DNA from: Dromiciops gliroides | Lineage: Eukaryota > Chordata > Mammalia > Microbiotheria > Microbiotheriidae | NCBI RefSeq assembly: GCF_019393635.1 | Contig: NC_057864.1 | Coordinates: forward strand, 81,130,882-81,194,881 | DNA length: 64,000 bases | Direction of reading: 5' to 3' | Shown: positions 35,285 to 47,705 of the stretch, piece by piece | Numbering within the stretch: the stretch's first letter is position 1 | Layout: every line of letters begins with the position of its first letter | The notes under the pieces: generated by a model | What the model was told of the DNA's origin: nothing | What the model saw: the letters and a program-made list of their open reading frames with translations, nothing else | Database searches by the model: none | Translations under genes and position numbers: made by a program

Positions 35285-36324
35285 ATACTACACAGAATTA
35301 TTGTTTTGATATGGCTAAGCCCCCTTCTTTCCCTTTTTGCATATTTTTACTTCCCAAACTAAAACCCTTCACTTATACAATATGAATAGATAATGGATAT
35401 TTCAATACATATATCCTTCAATATAAGTTCCTTTTAACTACTTAGGACCTGTCTGCCTTGTCAGCATTTTCTTTCATGGATTTTAAGAAATATATTCATC
35501 TGAATTTGAAGCTAAATTCAGCACCAATGCTCGTCTATGGACTTGGCACAGAGCTTAATTTTCATAAAAACTAGTATAGTGATTCACTATAACAAAATGA
35601 AAAATCAAGCTCCCAAGATAGTGACAGGCAAAATGAATATTTTATATGATAAAGGGAAGAACAAATATGAAGATCAAAGGCATTGTGCTCTATTCTGCTA
35701 CTCATGCAAAATATTAAGGATTAAGGGGATGATATTCTATTGTGAACCATAAGACACTCATAAGACACAATTCTGTCATCTACTTTTGCCTTCATCTATA
35801 ATAGCATCTATTAAAGAAGAAATAAAATGCATACATTTAGTTTAGTTTTATTTTTAACTACATACCTTATGTGTAATGATTATGCTATCAATATATAACC
35901 TATTATGCTACCCCAAAGAGACGAAAAAATGTCAATGTAAAAATTCATTTTTGCCCACCCCTTGACAACATTTTATCTATATTGATCTATTTCTATATGT
36001 ATTTCTATATTGATATTTATATCTATCTGTCTATATTATAGATATCCCAGTCTTCTTTAATTCAGATTGTTATGAGAAAAGAAACAATGACATTTGCCAG
36101 TATGAGATGATAAAAAATTCTCATGGATTAACATTTTTAAATAATAAAAAAGAAACAAAAATTGATTTCCTCTGTAAAAAGCGACTGAAAGTATTTCTAT
36201 AAGACTAAAAATATAATGATATCAATTAATGCTGCATATACTTACTTGATTCTCTATTCTATTTCTATCTCACTACCCCCCCAGAGAAAGTTAGTTGAAA
36301 ACAGGAACTATTTTAAATTAATTA
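35285..36324. other. No identified feature
   Basis: AT-rich, nothing recognised. Confidence 0.45.
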
Positions 36325-36440
36325 TTTTACATATATTTTTTTATTTTGTTAAATATTTACCAATTAAATTTAACAGTTTTTATAACAATCATTTTTTTTT
36401 AATTTGGAGTTTCAAATTCTCTTCCTAAATTACATTTTAT
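36325..36440 (-). mobile_element. Possible L1 3' tip
   Basis: TTTTAATTTGGAGTTTCAAATTCTCTTCC resembles the antisense L1 3' UTR end in part only. Confidence 0.3.
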
Positions 36441-37536
36441 AAAAGATGCAATTTTAGAAAATGAAATAAAAGCATATAAAACATTTTTTCAAGAATATTA
36501 AGTGGAATGATGAAAGAAAAAGTATTATTGACAGTAGACACACTAGTAGATTTCAAATTTTATATGAGAAATGCATTATTTAACTCAGAAAATCACCAAT
36601 TGTATTTCCTGAGAAAAAGAGTAAAAAGATGAAAATTTCTTTAAAGGTATGGAATGAGAGCCAAGAAGGCCAGATAATTCCAAAAAGTTTATTTATGAAA
36701 TTGATAAAAAGAATGAATGAAACCATCCTTCTTCCCCCCCCCCCATGGGCATGCTTTCCACCAAGGGATCGTCCACTCACACACCAAGCATTTGGAAATA
36801 GGACACATTGTAGAAGGCAAGTCCATGAAAAAAAAATCCACTGTTTTGGTTAGGAAGGGAAACATGTTGTGAGGATTTTCCCTAACTACTACTATGTAGA
36901 CTATGAAAGACATTCTCAGAACAGTAGTGCTATTAAAATACCACCAAGATAATTTCTATAAATTAGTATTTGAAATCTGTACAAAAGCCTATCAAATCCA
37001 GTGAGAATTGATAGCAAGAAAATACTGTTCCTGTGGACAAAATGAAGATAGATGCCAAAAGAATAAAGTTCCAAAGACATTTTGTGTCTCTAGCCATTTT
37101 TTATTGTTTGTGGTCTGATGATGTCTTATGTAGCTAGAAATGTTTCTTCTTGTTAGGATCTAAGCCAGTTCAACTCTCTTTTCTTGAGTACTGAAAAGTG
37201 TTATCATACTTTCTGCTTTTTCAGTTCTGCCAAGATGAAGATTAGTAAATATGTCTCTTTTCTAAGGGGTGACAAAGCTTTGAATCAAGGAGTTCATACC
37301 TATTGACTACATAAAGTTATCTCTTTAATCTAGAACTCCTTGGAACCTCTTATTGCTCTTTCTGGAGGTAAAGCTATGTGAGATTTTAGCCAATATATTC
37401 ATTCTCCCATTCCAAACATGTCTAACTTACTTTAGTTCCAGTTGTGTTCCTCAATTGCCAAAAATGACTAATAGCAGGCAAGGTCTCCTACCAAGAAAAC
37501 AAAACACAGAAAGTATAATATATTTGCCATTATTAT
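36441..37536. other. No identified feature
   Basis: Nothing recognised apart from a C-run at 36735-36745. Confidence 0.45.
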
Positions 37537-37683
37537 TTTTTTTTTTGGTGAGGCAATTTGGGGTTAAGTGACTTGCCCAGAGCCACACAGCTAGTGAGTG
37601 TTAAGTGTCTGAGGCCGGATTTGAACTCAGGTCCTTCTGACTCCAGGGCCGGTGTTCTATCCACTGCACCACCTAGCTGCCCC
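37537..37683 (-). mobile_element. tRNA-type SINE
   Basis: TTGCCATTA flanks it at 37528-37536 and 37684-37692. Confidence 0.9.
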
Positions 37684-37865
37684 TTGCCATTAATTCTGCA
37701 GCAATCTGTTCTCATGGATGATAAAAGAACCAAGATATTTGGACTTTAAAGCTTCACCATTTTATATGAGAAAGCAGAAATAGCACTTTAGAAAATGAGG
37801 TTGTGGAGAACTGTAATTGACTAATACATTAAAAAAAAATCCTTGTTGCAGAAGACTTGATTTTT

Positions 37866-38007
37866 TTGTTTTTAGGGCAATGGTTGGTTAAGTGACTTGC
37901 CCATGGTCACACAGCTAGTAAGTGTCAAGTGTCTGAGGTCGGATTTGAACTCAGGTCCTCCTGAATCCAGGGCTCGTGCTCTATCCACTGTACCACCTAG
38001 CTGCTCC
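37866..38007 (-). mobile_element. tRNA-type SINE, clear target duplication
   Basis: AGAAGACTTGATTTT is at 37850-37864 and 38008-38022. Confidence 0.92.
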
Positions 38008-38504
38008 AGAAGACTTGATTTTAAAGGCAATTAGATTCAATTGTCACAAAGAGAGAAAGATTAAAAAAAGAATAGGAAAGGTTTTGGACAATCTTTTTTT
38101 CCTCATCTTCTATCCATCCAAAGGTGATGGAGGAGACATTAACAAGCAATAACATACTTTTTCTTTTCCATAAAAGCATTATGAGAGTGTTTCATAAATA
38201 TGTCAGGGATATACTTGATGAAACTATGATAAGGGAACAAAGCAGCTATACACCCATTTTTAATATGGAAGACCACTTCTTCAGACTCATATACTTAACT
38301 AGGAGGTGTAACGAATATAAGATATCACTCTGCTTATTGTTTGTCAATTGCAATAAAGTGAAATAAAATAAAGTATTTACCACAAACTCATTAATATCCA
38401 CCACTACAAACAACAAAGGCAGAGTAATTTTATAGGTAAACAGATGGATTCAGAGGAGATACAGATCCCTAAATGGATATTGTTTTTATTTTTAAAAATG
38501 GGAA

Positions 38505-39118
38505 AGTAGAAAAGGGAAAAGGACCCACATGTACAAAAATATTTATAGCTGCTCTTTTTGTGGTGGCAAAGAATTAGAAGTTGAGGGGATGCCCATCAAT
38601 TGGGGAATGGCTGGACAAGTTGTGGTATATGAATGTAATGGAATACTATTGTGCTATAAGAAATGATGAGCAGAAAGAGTTCAGAGAAACCTGGAGGGTC
38701 TTGCGTGGGCTGATGATGAGTGAGATGAGCAGAACCAGGAGAACATTGTGCACAGTATCATCAACATTGTGTGTCGAGCAACTGTGATAGACTAGATTCT
38801 TCTCACCAATCCAATGGTACAAGAAAGTTCCAAAGGACTCATGATGGAAAAGGCTCTCCAAATCCAGAAAAAAAAAGAAACTGTGGAATATGGATGCTGA
38901 TTGGACCATATTATTTCTTTTGTTTTTGGTGGTATTCTTTTTCTTTTTTGAGGTTTTTCCTTCTTGCTCTGATTCTTCTTGTATAACATGACTAATGCAG
39001 AAATATGTTTAATGTTATATATCAGATTACCTGCTGTCTAGGGGGGGGGGAGGGAAGGAGAAAAATTTGAAATAGGAAATCTTATCTAAACAAAGGTTGA
39101 AAACTTAAATAAATAATT
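38505..39118 (+). mobile_element. L1 3' end, sense, young-looking
   Basis: It holds the whole post-ORF2 block: ACCCACATGTACAAAAATAT, CCATCAATTGGGGAATGGCT, GCAGAACCAGGAGAACATTG, AGTTCCAAAGGACTCATGAT, then the G-run and CTTAAATAAATAATTTTTT end. Flanks TTTTTAAAAATGGGAA and TTTTTTAAATGGGAA look like a slightly changed target duplication. Confidence 0.85.
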
Positions 39119-40424
39119 TTTTAAATGGGAATTATATTGAATAATGCTTTAAACTTTTCAGTTAACATTCCCATATTTTAAGTTACTTTACTCAACTGCC
39201 AATTTACAAAAGGCTTTTGGTGAAAGCAATTTTTTTTTCTGAATTTATCACATTAGAGAGTGAAGTACAAATAAACTATCTTGATCAAAGTTTCTAGGCA
39301 GAGCTATGCCACTTAAACTCATCCAATCTATTTAGAAAATAGCTTGATCAATAGTCTTGAAAATGAAGTTATGTGGGCAGAATCTTGGGAAGATGGTTGA
39401 CTGATAAGTTTCCTAAGAGTAACTTTCCCCTCTTCCTCCACCATAGACAACAATACAAGTAAAAATAAAACTCATATTTGAAAGCTCACCAACAAGACAA
39501 GTAAATGGATTTGTCATTTAAAGACCAACTCACTTATCCTTTTATATTTATACTGGTCCTAGCCTGCTTTCCCATCTCCCTCATCTTATGGGTGTCTATT
39601 TTGGCTATATATCTACAATAGTTGTAGCTTTAACAATTTTAGCCACCTGACTTTGAAGTTTTCCAATTGTACTTATCTTGAGTGACCATGACTCTGCTAT
39701 CCTCCAGCCTCCATTCCAATGATCTTCTCATTGGTTCATATCATTAATAGGATCTTCCCTCATGCTACAATTTTAGAGATACAGTTTTTAAGAATGCATC
39801 AAAAACACTACCATAGGTATTGAGGCCTACAAATAAGACTAGCCTAATATCATAAGAAGAAGGAAATGTAATATCTGTAAAGAAGAGTGAAGTAGAGTAC
39901 TTGTGTGTTGCACAGATTGTGCTCTAATTAGAAGTAATTAGCTGAGCAAAGAAAAAACCAAAAAACAAAACAGGCATCAAATATAGAGACCAAGAGAAAG
40001 ATATAGAAGAAATCCAATAACAAAGGCTTCTTTGAGCATTTTTTTTCCCTCAGACCCTGCTATACTCAACTCCAGGACTCTGAAGCCAAGAACCATTGGG
40101 ATAGCCATGTTTCCAGGTCAATTCTCACAGTCACAATCCCAAGAAATAACCTTTTTAGAGATGCAGCCTTGCCACTGATGCTGTGAGTGCTCCAATCACA
40201 TCTGCTAAAGACAGAGAAAAGAAAGTTTCTTGTCATGAAAGTCTTTAGGAATGGCAAATGGTTCAGCACCAGAAATCAATATGATTTTATGAGTGGAAAT
40301 GACATCAATAAAACAGTATAAGCATTCATTTTGTTTCTGCACCATAAGGACCATGGAACCTTTTCATATGACCTGAAGCTGAAATATTTTATTTTTGTTG
40401 TCACTCCCATTGGAATGTGAGCTC
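39119..40424. other. Mostly unassigned
   Basis: A short stretch near 39380-39480 (CTTGGGAAGATGGTTG...) recalls an L1 5' UTR start, but weakly. Nothing else recognised. Confidence 0.4.
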
Positions 40425-40512
40425 CCTGAGTGCAAGGACTATTTTAATTTTTTATGTGCATCCTCAGGTCACAGGAAAGTACTTCTACACATAATAAACA
40501 CTTAAATGTTTA
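40425..40512 (+). mobile_element. L2 3' end
   Basis: GAGCTCCCTGAGTGCAAGGA then CATAATAAACACTTAAATG. Confidence 0.6.
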
Positions 40513-40917
40513 ATTAATTCATGCATGTATTATATTATAACTTATAAGATTTCCCATAGCTGAAATTAACTGATAAAGTACACTTTCCACTCAATCATAA
40601 TTCGATTTTTAAAATAAAAATAAAATGATATATTAGGAAGAACTATTTAATATACTAGTATTACTAAATGGCAGTTTGAAATATGATTTACAATTAGAGA
40701 AGGTTTTAAAAGATAAAATCACCAGTGTAATTGATTAATCCAATAATATCCATGCAATATACATTTATTGAATACCTACTACATGTAACAATTAAAATGA
40801 CCAAACCTAATTTTCTTCCGAGTCTCTTTCAGCTCAACAAACTTCTCTAAATTCAAATTGAATATCTTTGCCTAGTTGCAGTGTGCAATGTACCTGTCAT
40901 TAAGAAGATGAATTTAG
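40513..40917. other. No identified feature
   Basis: AT-rich; nothing recognised. Confidence 0.45.
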
Positions 40918-41645
40918 TCATTTTGTACAAGAAAACTTGAATAAAAGGGAAAAAAAAGAAAGTGAAAAGTATCATGATTCAGTCTGTGTTCAATCAATAT
41001 CAGTTTTTTCTTTGGAGATGGATTGTATGTTTCATCAATAGTCCTTTGGGATTGACTTGGATCATTGTATTGCTAAGAATAGTTGTCATTCATAGTTCTT
41101 CATCAAACAATATTTCTGTCTCTGTGCACAGTATTCTCTTGGTTTTGCTCACTTCACTATACATCATTTCATACATATCTTTCCAGGCCTTTCTGAAGTC
41201 ATCCTGCTTGTCATTTCTTATGGAACAATAATATTCCATCACCATCATATACCACAGCTTCTTTAGCCATTCCCCAATTGATGGTCATTCCTTTGATTTC
41301 CAATTCTTAGCCACAACAAAAAGAGCTGCTATAAATATTTTTGTACAAATAGGTCTTTTTCTCTTTTGGGGGATGTTTTTGGGGTCTAAACCTAGCAATG
41401 GTATTGCTGGATCAAAGGGTATGCATAGTTCTATAGACCTTTGGGCATAGTTCCAAGTTGTTCTAAAGAATGGCTGGATCGTTTCTTGTACAAAATGACT
41501 AATATGGCAGTGTTTTACATAACTGCACATGTATACCCCATATCGGATTGCTTGCTTCCTTGGGGAGGGGGAAGGGAAGGGAGGAAAGGAGGGATAAAAT
41601 TTGGAACTCAAAATTATAAATAAAAAGTGTTTATTATTTTAAAAA
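40918..41645 (+). mobile_element. L1 with twin-priming inversion
   Basis: 40918-41480 is antisense L1 3' sequence, and 41481-41645 is the sense 3' tip (ACAAAATGACTAATATGGCA, G-rich run, A-rich end). TCATTTTGTACAAGAAA at the left edge (40918-40935) and its complement TTTCTTGTACAAAATGA at the internal joint (41482-41498) are the same L1 bases in opposite orientation. Confidence 0.8.
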
Positions 41646-41679
41646 ATAAACTCCTTGAAAAAGTAAAAGAAAAAAAGAT

Positions 41680-41860
41680 GAGTTTAAATCCTACCTCAGA
41701 TATTTAATGTGACATTGAATAAATCACTTAACCTCTGCCTCAATTTTATAATCTATAAAAATAAATACACATACCTACCAGGATTGTTGTGAGGATAAAA
41801 TGAGATAAGGTGATTTGAAAACTTTACTTATCATTATGAATATGATGTTAGTTAATATGA
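41680..41860 (+). mobile_element. CORE-SINE
   Basis: TTTAAATCCTACCTCAG, AAATCACTTAACCTCTGCC, GATTGTTGTGAGGATAAAAT. Confidence 0.7.
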
Positions 41861-41884
41861 TGATTTTGTTATATAACCATATCA

Positions 41885-42002
41885 TTAGATTGTCAGCTTC
41901 TTGGGGGCAGGGAATCTTTTGCCTCTTTTTTGTATTCCCAGTGTTCAGCAAAATACCTGGCTCAGAACAGGTATTTAACAAATGTTCACTGATTAACTGA
42001 TT
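41885..42002 (+). mobile_element. L2 3' end
   Basis: CAGCTTCTTGGGGGCAGGGA, TTGTATTCCCAGTGTTCAGC, and GGTATTTAACAAATGTTC. Confidence 0.65.
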
Positions 42003-42012
42003 CATATCAGAT

Positions 42013-42598
42013 TGTGAGAAAATTATTAATAATAGGGTTATAGGGGGACCCAGGGACCCCCCACACACACACACACACACTTGGGGCTTGGCTAATTTCC
42101 CAGAGTCTGCCCAGAGTCAGTAGAAATTCAGAAGAGATCTAGATTGACTTTCCTGACTACCTAAAAGAAGTTACTTTCCCTTGGCGACCCCCAAAACATG
42201 TCAATCAAAGGACTTGAATGTTACTGGTCAATTAGCTTGGATTAAAGTACAGTGACCTGCCTCTACCTGAGAGAGGATAAAAATCCTTGGGGAGATGGGG
42301 GTCGCTCTCTTTCACTCTCATGGCCTGTGATGCCAGAGGAGGCCCCCAGATGGTCCATCTCTGTTCTCTCTGCTCTCTAGCTCTAGGTAGTGTAGGGCCT
42401 CTGAAATTTGGGAGCCATGTGCTCACTCTCTATGGTGCTGGGGATTGTTGGCTTGGTTCAAATGTGGTCAACACTTTACTAACATTTAATATGCTTTAAT
42501 AATAAATGCTTAATACCAAAGACTGGTGCGATATCCTCTAATTTATATGTAGCAACATATTAGAAACCCCAGCGAAGTTCCCCAATAACTTATAACAG
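42013..42598 (+). mobile_element. LTR2 family, copy b
   Basis: Starts TGTGAGAAAATTATTAATA and ends ...TTATAACA. An AATAAATGCTTAATACC block near 42501 and CTAATTTATATGTAGCAACA match the inverted copy at 20861-21415. An AC array near 42061 lies in its left part. It differs strongly from copy a in the middle. Confidence 0.7.
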
Positions 42599-43289
42599 GG
42601 AGAGACACCCCTAATATATTTCAAATGACACAAGGTCCAAGTTGATAGGAAAGTGTGTATGTGTATGGGGGGCACAGGGACAAGGAGTAGGGATGAACAA
42701 TGAATATTGTAGAGCAGAGTCATTTGATTTACCCAGAGGGAGGGATTCTTTTTTGGATTGGGAGAGACAATCCAAACTGAGGTATACATGAAAAATATTG
42801 GAAGACAGGCAGAAGCCCAATATAATAATTCAAAAGGTAACTTATACTCACAGCTTAATAGGAAATTGAAAATTGAGTGTGAGGGGAAAATGTTCAAAGA
42901 TTTGTGATACATGTGAAACAAATGAGAAAATATATAAATTATTTTATCAGCCTCAAATCACTATACAAATAAAAACTATATTATTATTTTACAAATATTA
43001 ATATTATTAATGTAGTGGGGTATTGATGATAATGGTGGTGGTAGTAGTGATGGTACAAAAACAAATGGTGAAAAGAAGGAACATAATGTCTAACTGACAG
43101 AAAACTTATTTCATTAAAAAATCCATCTGGGGAAGCATATTTTTATGTCAATGGATAATTCACACACCTTTCTCAGCTTCAACAATGAAGCCATTGGTCT
43201 AGCTGACAAAAGAACATGAGGCTTAAGAGCAGTTTGGCACTAAAGACATTTGTCTGGAGTTCTTTATTATTTTCCAGACTTCATTCACT
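42599..43289. other. No identified feature
   Basis: Nothing recognised. The 127-codon minus frame (42538-42921) starts in the LTR end and has no motif. Confidence 0.4.
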
Positions 43290-43910
43290 CAGAGTATTTT
43301 ATTTATTTTTTTAACAACTGCATGTAAAGATAGTTTTGAACATTCATTTTAATAAGATTTTAACTTCCAGATTTTTCCCCATCCCTTTCCCTCCCCAAGA
43401 CAACAATAAATCTGATAAAGGTTATACATATAAAATAATGCTAAACAAATTTCCATATTAGTCATATTGTGAAAGAGGGAGGAAATGGGATAATGGGGAA
43501 GGGAGAGGTAAAACAGAGTAAATTATTTCACATAAAAGAGGAATGAAATAACTTTTAAAGTGTGGGGGGAATAATAGCAGGGGATGTTGGTCAACACTTG
43601 AACCTATCATCAGAATTGTCTCAAAGAGGAAATGGTATACACATTCAGTTGGGTATAGAAATCTATCTCATCCTCCAGGGAAGGTGAAGGGGATGGGTAT
43701 AAGAAAAGATTGGGAGGTTCATAGAAGGGAAGACACATAGGGAGAAGCAGTGATCAGAAATTGTTTTTACGTTTAATTGGGAAAAAAAACCTTCTCATTC
43801 AAGTGTCACCTAGTAAATGTAGTGAATGCAGCTTGGGGAGAGAAGGCTGTGATGTTTGTAGATTAAAAAAAAGATTACCCATTAAAGCTTTAAAAATCAA
43901 TAAAAAAAAG
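43290..43910 (-). mobile_element. HAL1/L1 3' end with inverted linker
   Basis: 43290-43475 is the antisense L1 3' tip (CCAGATTTTTCCCCATCCC, GGTTATACATATAAAATAAT). From 43476 the strand changes: plus-strand GA-rich linker like that at 25095-25470 (AGAGGAAATGGTATACACAT, GGGTATAGAAATCTATCTCA). This is again the layout of an ORF2-less or deleted L1 with 5' inversion. Confidence 0.6.
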
Positions 43911-44149
43911 CTAAAAAAATAAAGGGTATTATATTAAAAATGGTTGTTACAAAAACATGAACTCAATTTGAGGTTTATGTATTCTACCCTTGTAAACATA
44001 AGTTCCCTGTGCATAGTGGACTCAAACTTAGAGAGTTCATATCACAAAAGGGTAAAAAAAGTGTAAACTCACTGTTCTCTCTCCCTGGAGCCTTCATGAA
44101 GTTCCCCTTAATTTAGTTCTGTGATGGGCTCTGAGAGTGGACACCCTTT

Positions 44150-44288
44150 TACAATCCTAAACTGAAGCAATAGAGGTTAAATGACTTGCCCATAGTCATA
44201 CAGTTAAGAACTATTTGAGGCTGGATTGGAACTCACTTCCCTGACTCTAGGTCCAGTGTTTTCATTCATTGTAACACTTAGCTATCTT
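44150..44288 (-). mobile_element. CORE-SINE, decayed
   Basis: AGAGGTTAAATGACTTGCCC, GAGGCTGGATTGGAACTCAC. Confidence 0.65.
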
Positions 44289-45534
44289 AAAATAACCGTA
44301 TTACAAAGTACAAAGGCATATTTGCTATCATGAAACTTCAAGGTAGTCTCCATTAAAAATGAATTCTTTCCCCCTCTTTTAACTTTAGTTTGGTTTTTTT
44401 GTTGTTTTTCTTTGAGGCTAGAAAAGTGACATTCCTAATTTATTTTGAATAGTCCCTTAACAATCATCACTAACAGGAGAATAGTTGGTTCCTGAACCAT
44501 CTGCCTTCTGAAAAAAGTTGGCACTACAACATCTCAGTTACACCAAAATATAATTTTAAAAACACATTTAAACAGATGGTGACATGATTTTTTCCACAGA
44601 AATATAAAATGTTTCCTCCTTAGGGAGTATAATGCTAAAAATCAAACAGTATTGCCATGAGTCACTTTCATGTAGACCTCAACTTTAGAATTTTATTTAA
44701 AAAACAACAACAAAAACAAATGAAAAATACTGACCCAACCCATAAATGCCACTCTTCTTTCTTAAATGTCAACTATTTTAAGGTGCACTCTTTTAGGTAT
44801 GACCAATTACATCTTTGAAGTTTAAACGTTGAAGAGAACATAAGTGGCCACAAGTCCTAGAGATTACTTTAAATTCTTGCATGGAATCTGGGTAATGTTT
44901 TGATGGAGCATTTGGAAAGAAAGGCAGCTTTATTAATAGCTTCATTTGCTTAATATCTTAGCTGAAGATTTATTTACATAATGGAATTTTAAATTCTATC
45001 TTAATATAATATTAATATATAATGCAAGAGTCTTAGGGATTGTATAATACAACAAAGTCTTCTCATTATTTTCTTTTCTTTCCCAGAGCTTTCACTAATG
45101 GAAAACGCCTCAAATCCTAAAGTAGCACTTAAGCCTCCCGACACAGAAGTGAAACTATTTCTAACTAATTCACATGGATGCACAGTTAAAATGAGTTAAA
45201 TAATCTGATGATGTAGTCCAATTAGCATTTCTTTCTGGTAGTACAAAACTTTAGGCACTTAGCATTGAAACTGAAAGCAAATAGACCCAATTGACAGTGG
45301 ACTTAGATAATTTCTGAAAGTTTCTTGATCAGGTATTTTTTTAAAAAATTGTAATAATTAAAACTACTCATTTCTGGGCATTATTACATCATATCTAAAA
45401 CAAGATTGTGAATAGAAACATCTACTTCCTGGGTCTTTTCAAAATGGTCATTCCCTTTTCTTTAAACTGTTTTTATTATTCCTTAAAAAAACATAACTAT
45501 TCTCTGTATACTCCATGTTCTGAAAATGGCTGAT
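44289..45534. other. Long non-repeat AT-rich stretch
   Basis: I recognise no repeat between the SINE and the next L1. No coding signal; the 60-codon minus frame (45001-45183) has no motif. Confidence 0.4.
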
Positions 45535-46690
45535 TTTTTCATTTTTTAATTATAAAAGTATTTTATTATTTTCCAGTTACATATAAAGATAGTTTTCAAC
45601 ATTTGTTTTCATAGGATTTTTAATTCTAAATTTTTCTCCCTTCCTCCCTTCCCTCCCCCATAGATAGAAAGCAATCTGATATAGGTTATATATGTACAAT
45701 TACATTAAACATATTCCTGCATTAGTCATATTATGAAAGAAGAATCAGAACAAAAGAGAAAATTCTAAAAAAACCCAAAAAAATAGAAACAATATGGTTC
45801 AACCTGTGTTCAGATTCCATAGTTCTTTCTCTCTCTCTCTCTCTCTCTTCTTTTTTGTATGTGGAGAACATTTTCCATCATGAGTTCTTTGGAATTGTCT
45901 TGGATCATTGCACTGCTGAAAAGAGCCAAGCCTATCACAGTTGATCATCACACAATGTTGCTGTTACTGTTAAAATATTGTCCCAGTTCTGCTCTCTTCA
46001 TTCAGCATCAGTCCACTTAAGTCTTTACAAGTTTTTCTGAAATCTGCATGATCATCATTTCATATACCGCAACTTGTTCAGCCATTCTCCAACTGATGGG
46101 CATTCCCTCAATTTCCAATTCTTTGCCACCACAGATAGTTGCTATAAATATTTTTGTACATGTGGGTCCTTTTCCCTATTTTATGATATCTTTGGGATAC
46201 AGACCTAGTAGTGGTATTACTGGGTCAAAAGGTATGTACAGTCCCATAGCCCTTTGGGCATAATTCCAAATTACTCTCCCGAATGGTTGGATCAGTTTAC
46301 AATTCCACCAACAATTCATTAGTGTTTCAATTTTTCCACAGCTTCTCTAACATTTATTATTTTCCTTTTTTGTCATATTAACCAATCTGATAGGTGTGAG
46401 GTGGTACCTCAGCATGGTTTTAATTTGCATTTCTCAAATCAGTAGTGATTTAGAGCATTTTTTTTTAATATGGCAGTAGTTAGCTTTGATTTCTTCATCT
46501 GAAAACTTAGAATCTTATCAATTTGACTTAGTTACCTATATATTTTAGGAATGAGGCCTTTATCAGAAATACTGGTTGTAAAAATTGTTTCCCAGCTTTC
46601 TGCTTCCCTTCTAATTTTGGCTGCATTGCTTCTGTTTGTGCAAAACCTTTTTAATTCAATGTAATCAATGGGTTATTTTCCCAGTGTCTT
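45535..46690 (-). mobile_element. L1, 3' UTR and late ORF2, uninterrupted
   Basis: T-rich start, then in antisense order CCCTTCCTCCCTTCCCTCCC, ATTGTCTTGGATCATTGCAC, GCCATTCTCCAACTGATGGG, ATTACTGGGTCAAAAGGTAT, TAATTTGCATTTCTCAAATC, and CTTCTGTTTGTGCAAAACC. It is the best reference here for the order of this region in the broken copies. Confidence 0.85.
45828..45847. repeat. (TC)n
   Basis: About 10 CT units inside the L1. Confidence 0.9.
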
Positions 46691-47039
46691 AGATGGCAGG
46701 CCTGTGGTGAAGACAGATCTCATTATTACATGGAAGAAGGCTAATGAGATGGCATCAGGTGGTAGGAACTAAGCAGATTCAATCAAGGGTTGTGAGGAAA
46801 AGAGTATTATGGTTAAAGTCTACTCTAACATTATCTACCTCTCATATGAAAATTGTCTCAGAATTGGCTTGATGGATTTTTATGTAGTAACACCTCAAAG
46901 AAAAGAAATGTAATTTACATATATTTGCATAATTACATAGCTGTAAAAGTCCAAGTACTGGACTAATGGTTGATTTATTTTTTTCTTTATCTTTTTGCCT
47001 GAATTAACTAGATTGACTGTTTAAATAGCCCCAAATTAT
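46691..47039. other. No identified feature
   Basis: Nothing recognised. Confidence 0.45.
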
Positions 47040-47160
47040 TAGAGAATCAGAAATCTAAAACTAAAAGTTTGATTAGGGATCATCTATTTTAAGCCCTTAA
47101 TTTAATTGATGAAGAAACTGAGGCTCAGAGACATTATGCTGCATAGTTGAAAAGCTGTGG
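47040..47160 (-). mobile_element. MIR-related repeat
   Basis: GATTAGGGATCATCTATTTT and GATGAAGAAACTGAGGCTC. Confidence 0.6.
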
Positions 47161-47199
47161 GATTTTTAATAAAAGGGCAAGTTTCAAATTCTGGTTTTT

Positions 47200-47705
47200 A
47201 CCCTTGTATGAACTATTTGTGTGATATATCATCTTCCTCCCATTAAAAAAAAAACAAAACATGCATTTGACCATGTTATTTCCCTGCTTAAAAAAACTCC
47301 AGTTTGTTCCTATTATCTCTAGGATCAAATACAAACTCTTCTGTTTGATATATAATGTTCTTTACAATTGACTTCAGCCTACCTTTACATTGTTCCACAT
47401 CAGAAATTCTGTTGTATAGCCTGACTGTCCTGTTTGCTACTTATCACACAACATTAAATTTCCCATATCTGCCTGTACTGCAGGCTGTCCCCAATGTCAG
47501 GAATAAATGTCTCCTTTTCTCATTGTCACCTCTAAAAAGCCTAGTTCAAGCATCAACTCTTAAATAAAAGATTTCTTAATTCTTTTGGCTACAGAACTTA
47601 AGTCTCCCCAACCCAAGCAAAATTGCATTTGTCTATATTTTGCACTTATATATGTATATTTTATTTCCCTCAACTGAACATAAGCTCCTTGAAAAAAACA
47701 AATCC
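47200..47705 (+). mobile_element. L2, left part, split by a simple-sequence array
   Basis: L2 order: ACCATGTTATTTCCCTGCTT, GATCAAATACAAACTCTTC, AATTGACTTCAGCCTACC, AACATAAGCTCCTTGAAAAA. The L2 end follows the array at 48195. Confidence 0.65.

Noticed and set aside
41285..41611. 108-codon minus frame with a CIPFDPAIPLLG-type stretch (also 49649-50041)
   Set aside because: This is L1 late ORF2/3' sequence, not a host gene, and is broken at inversion joints.
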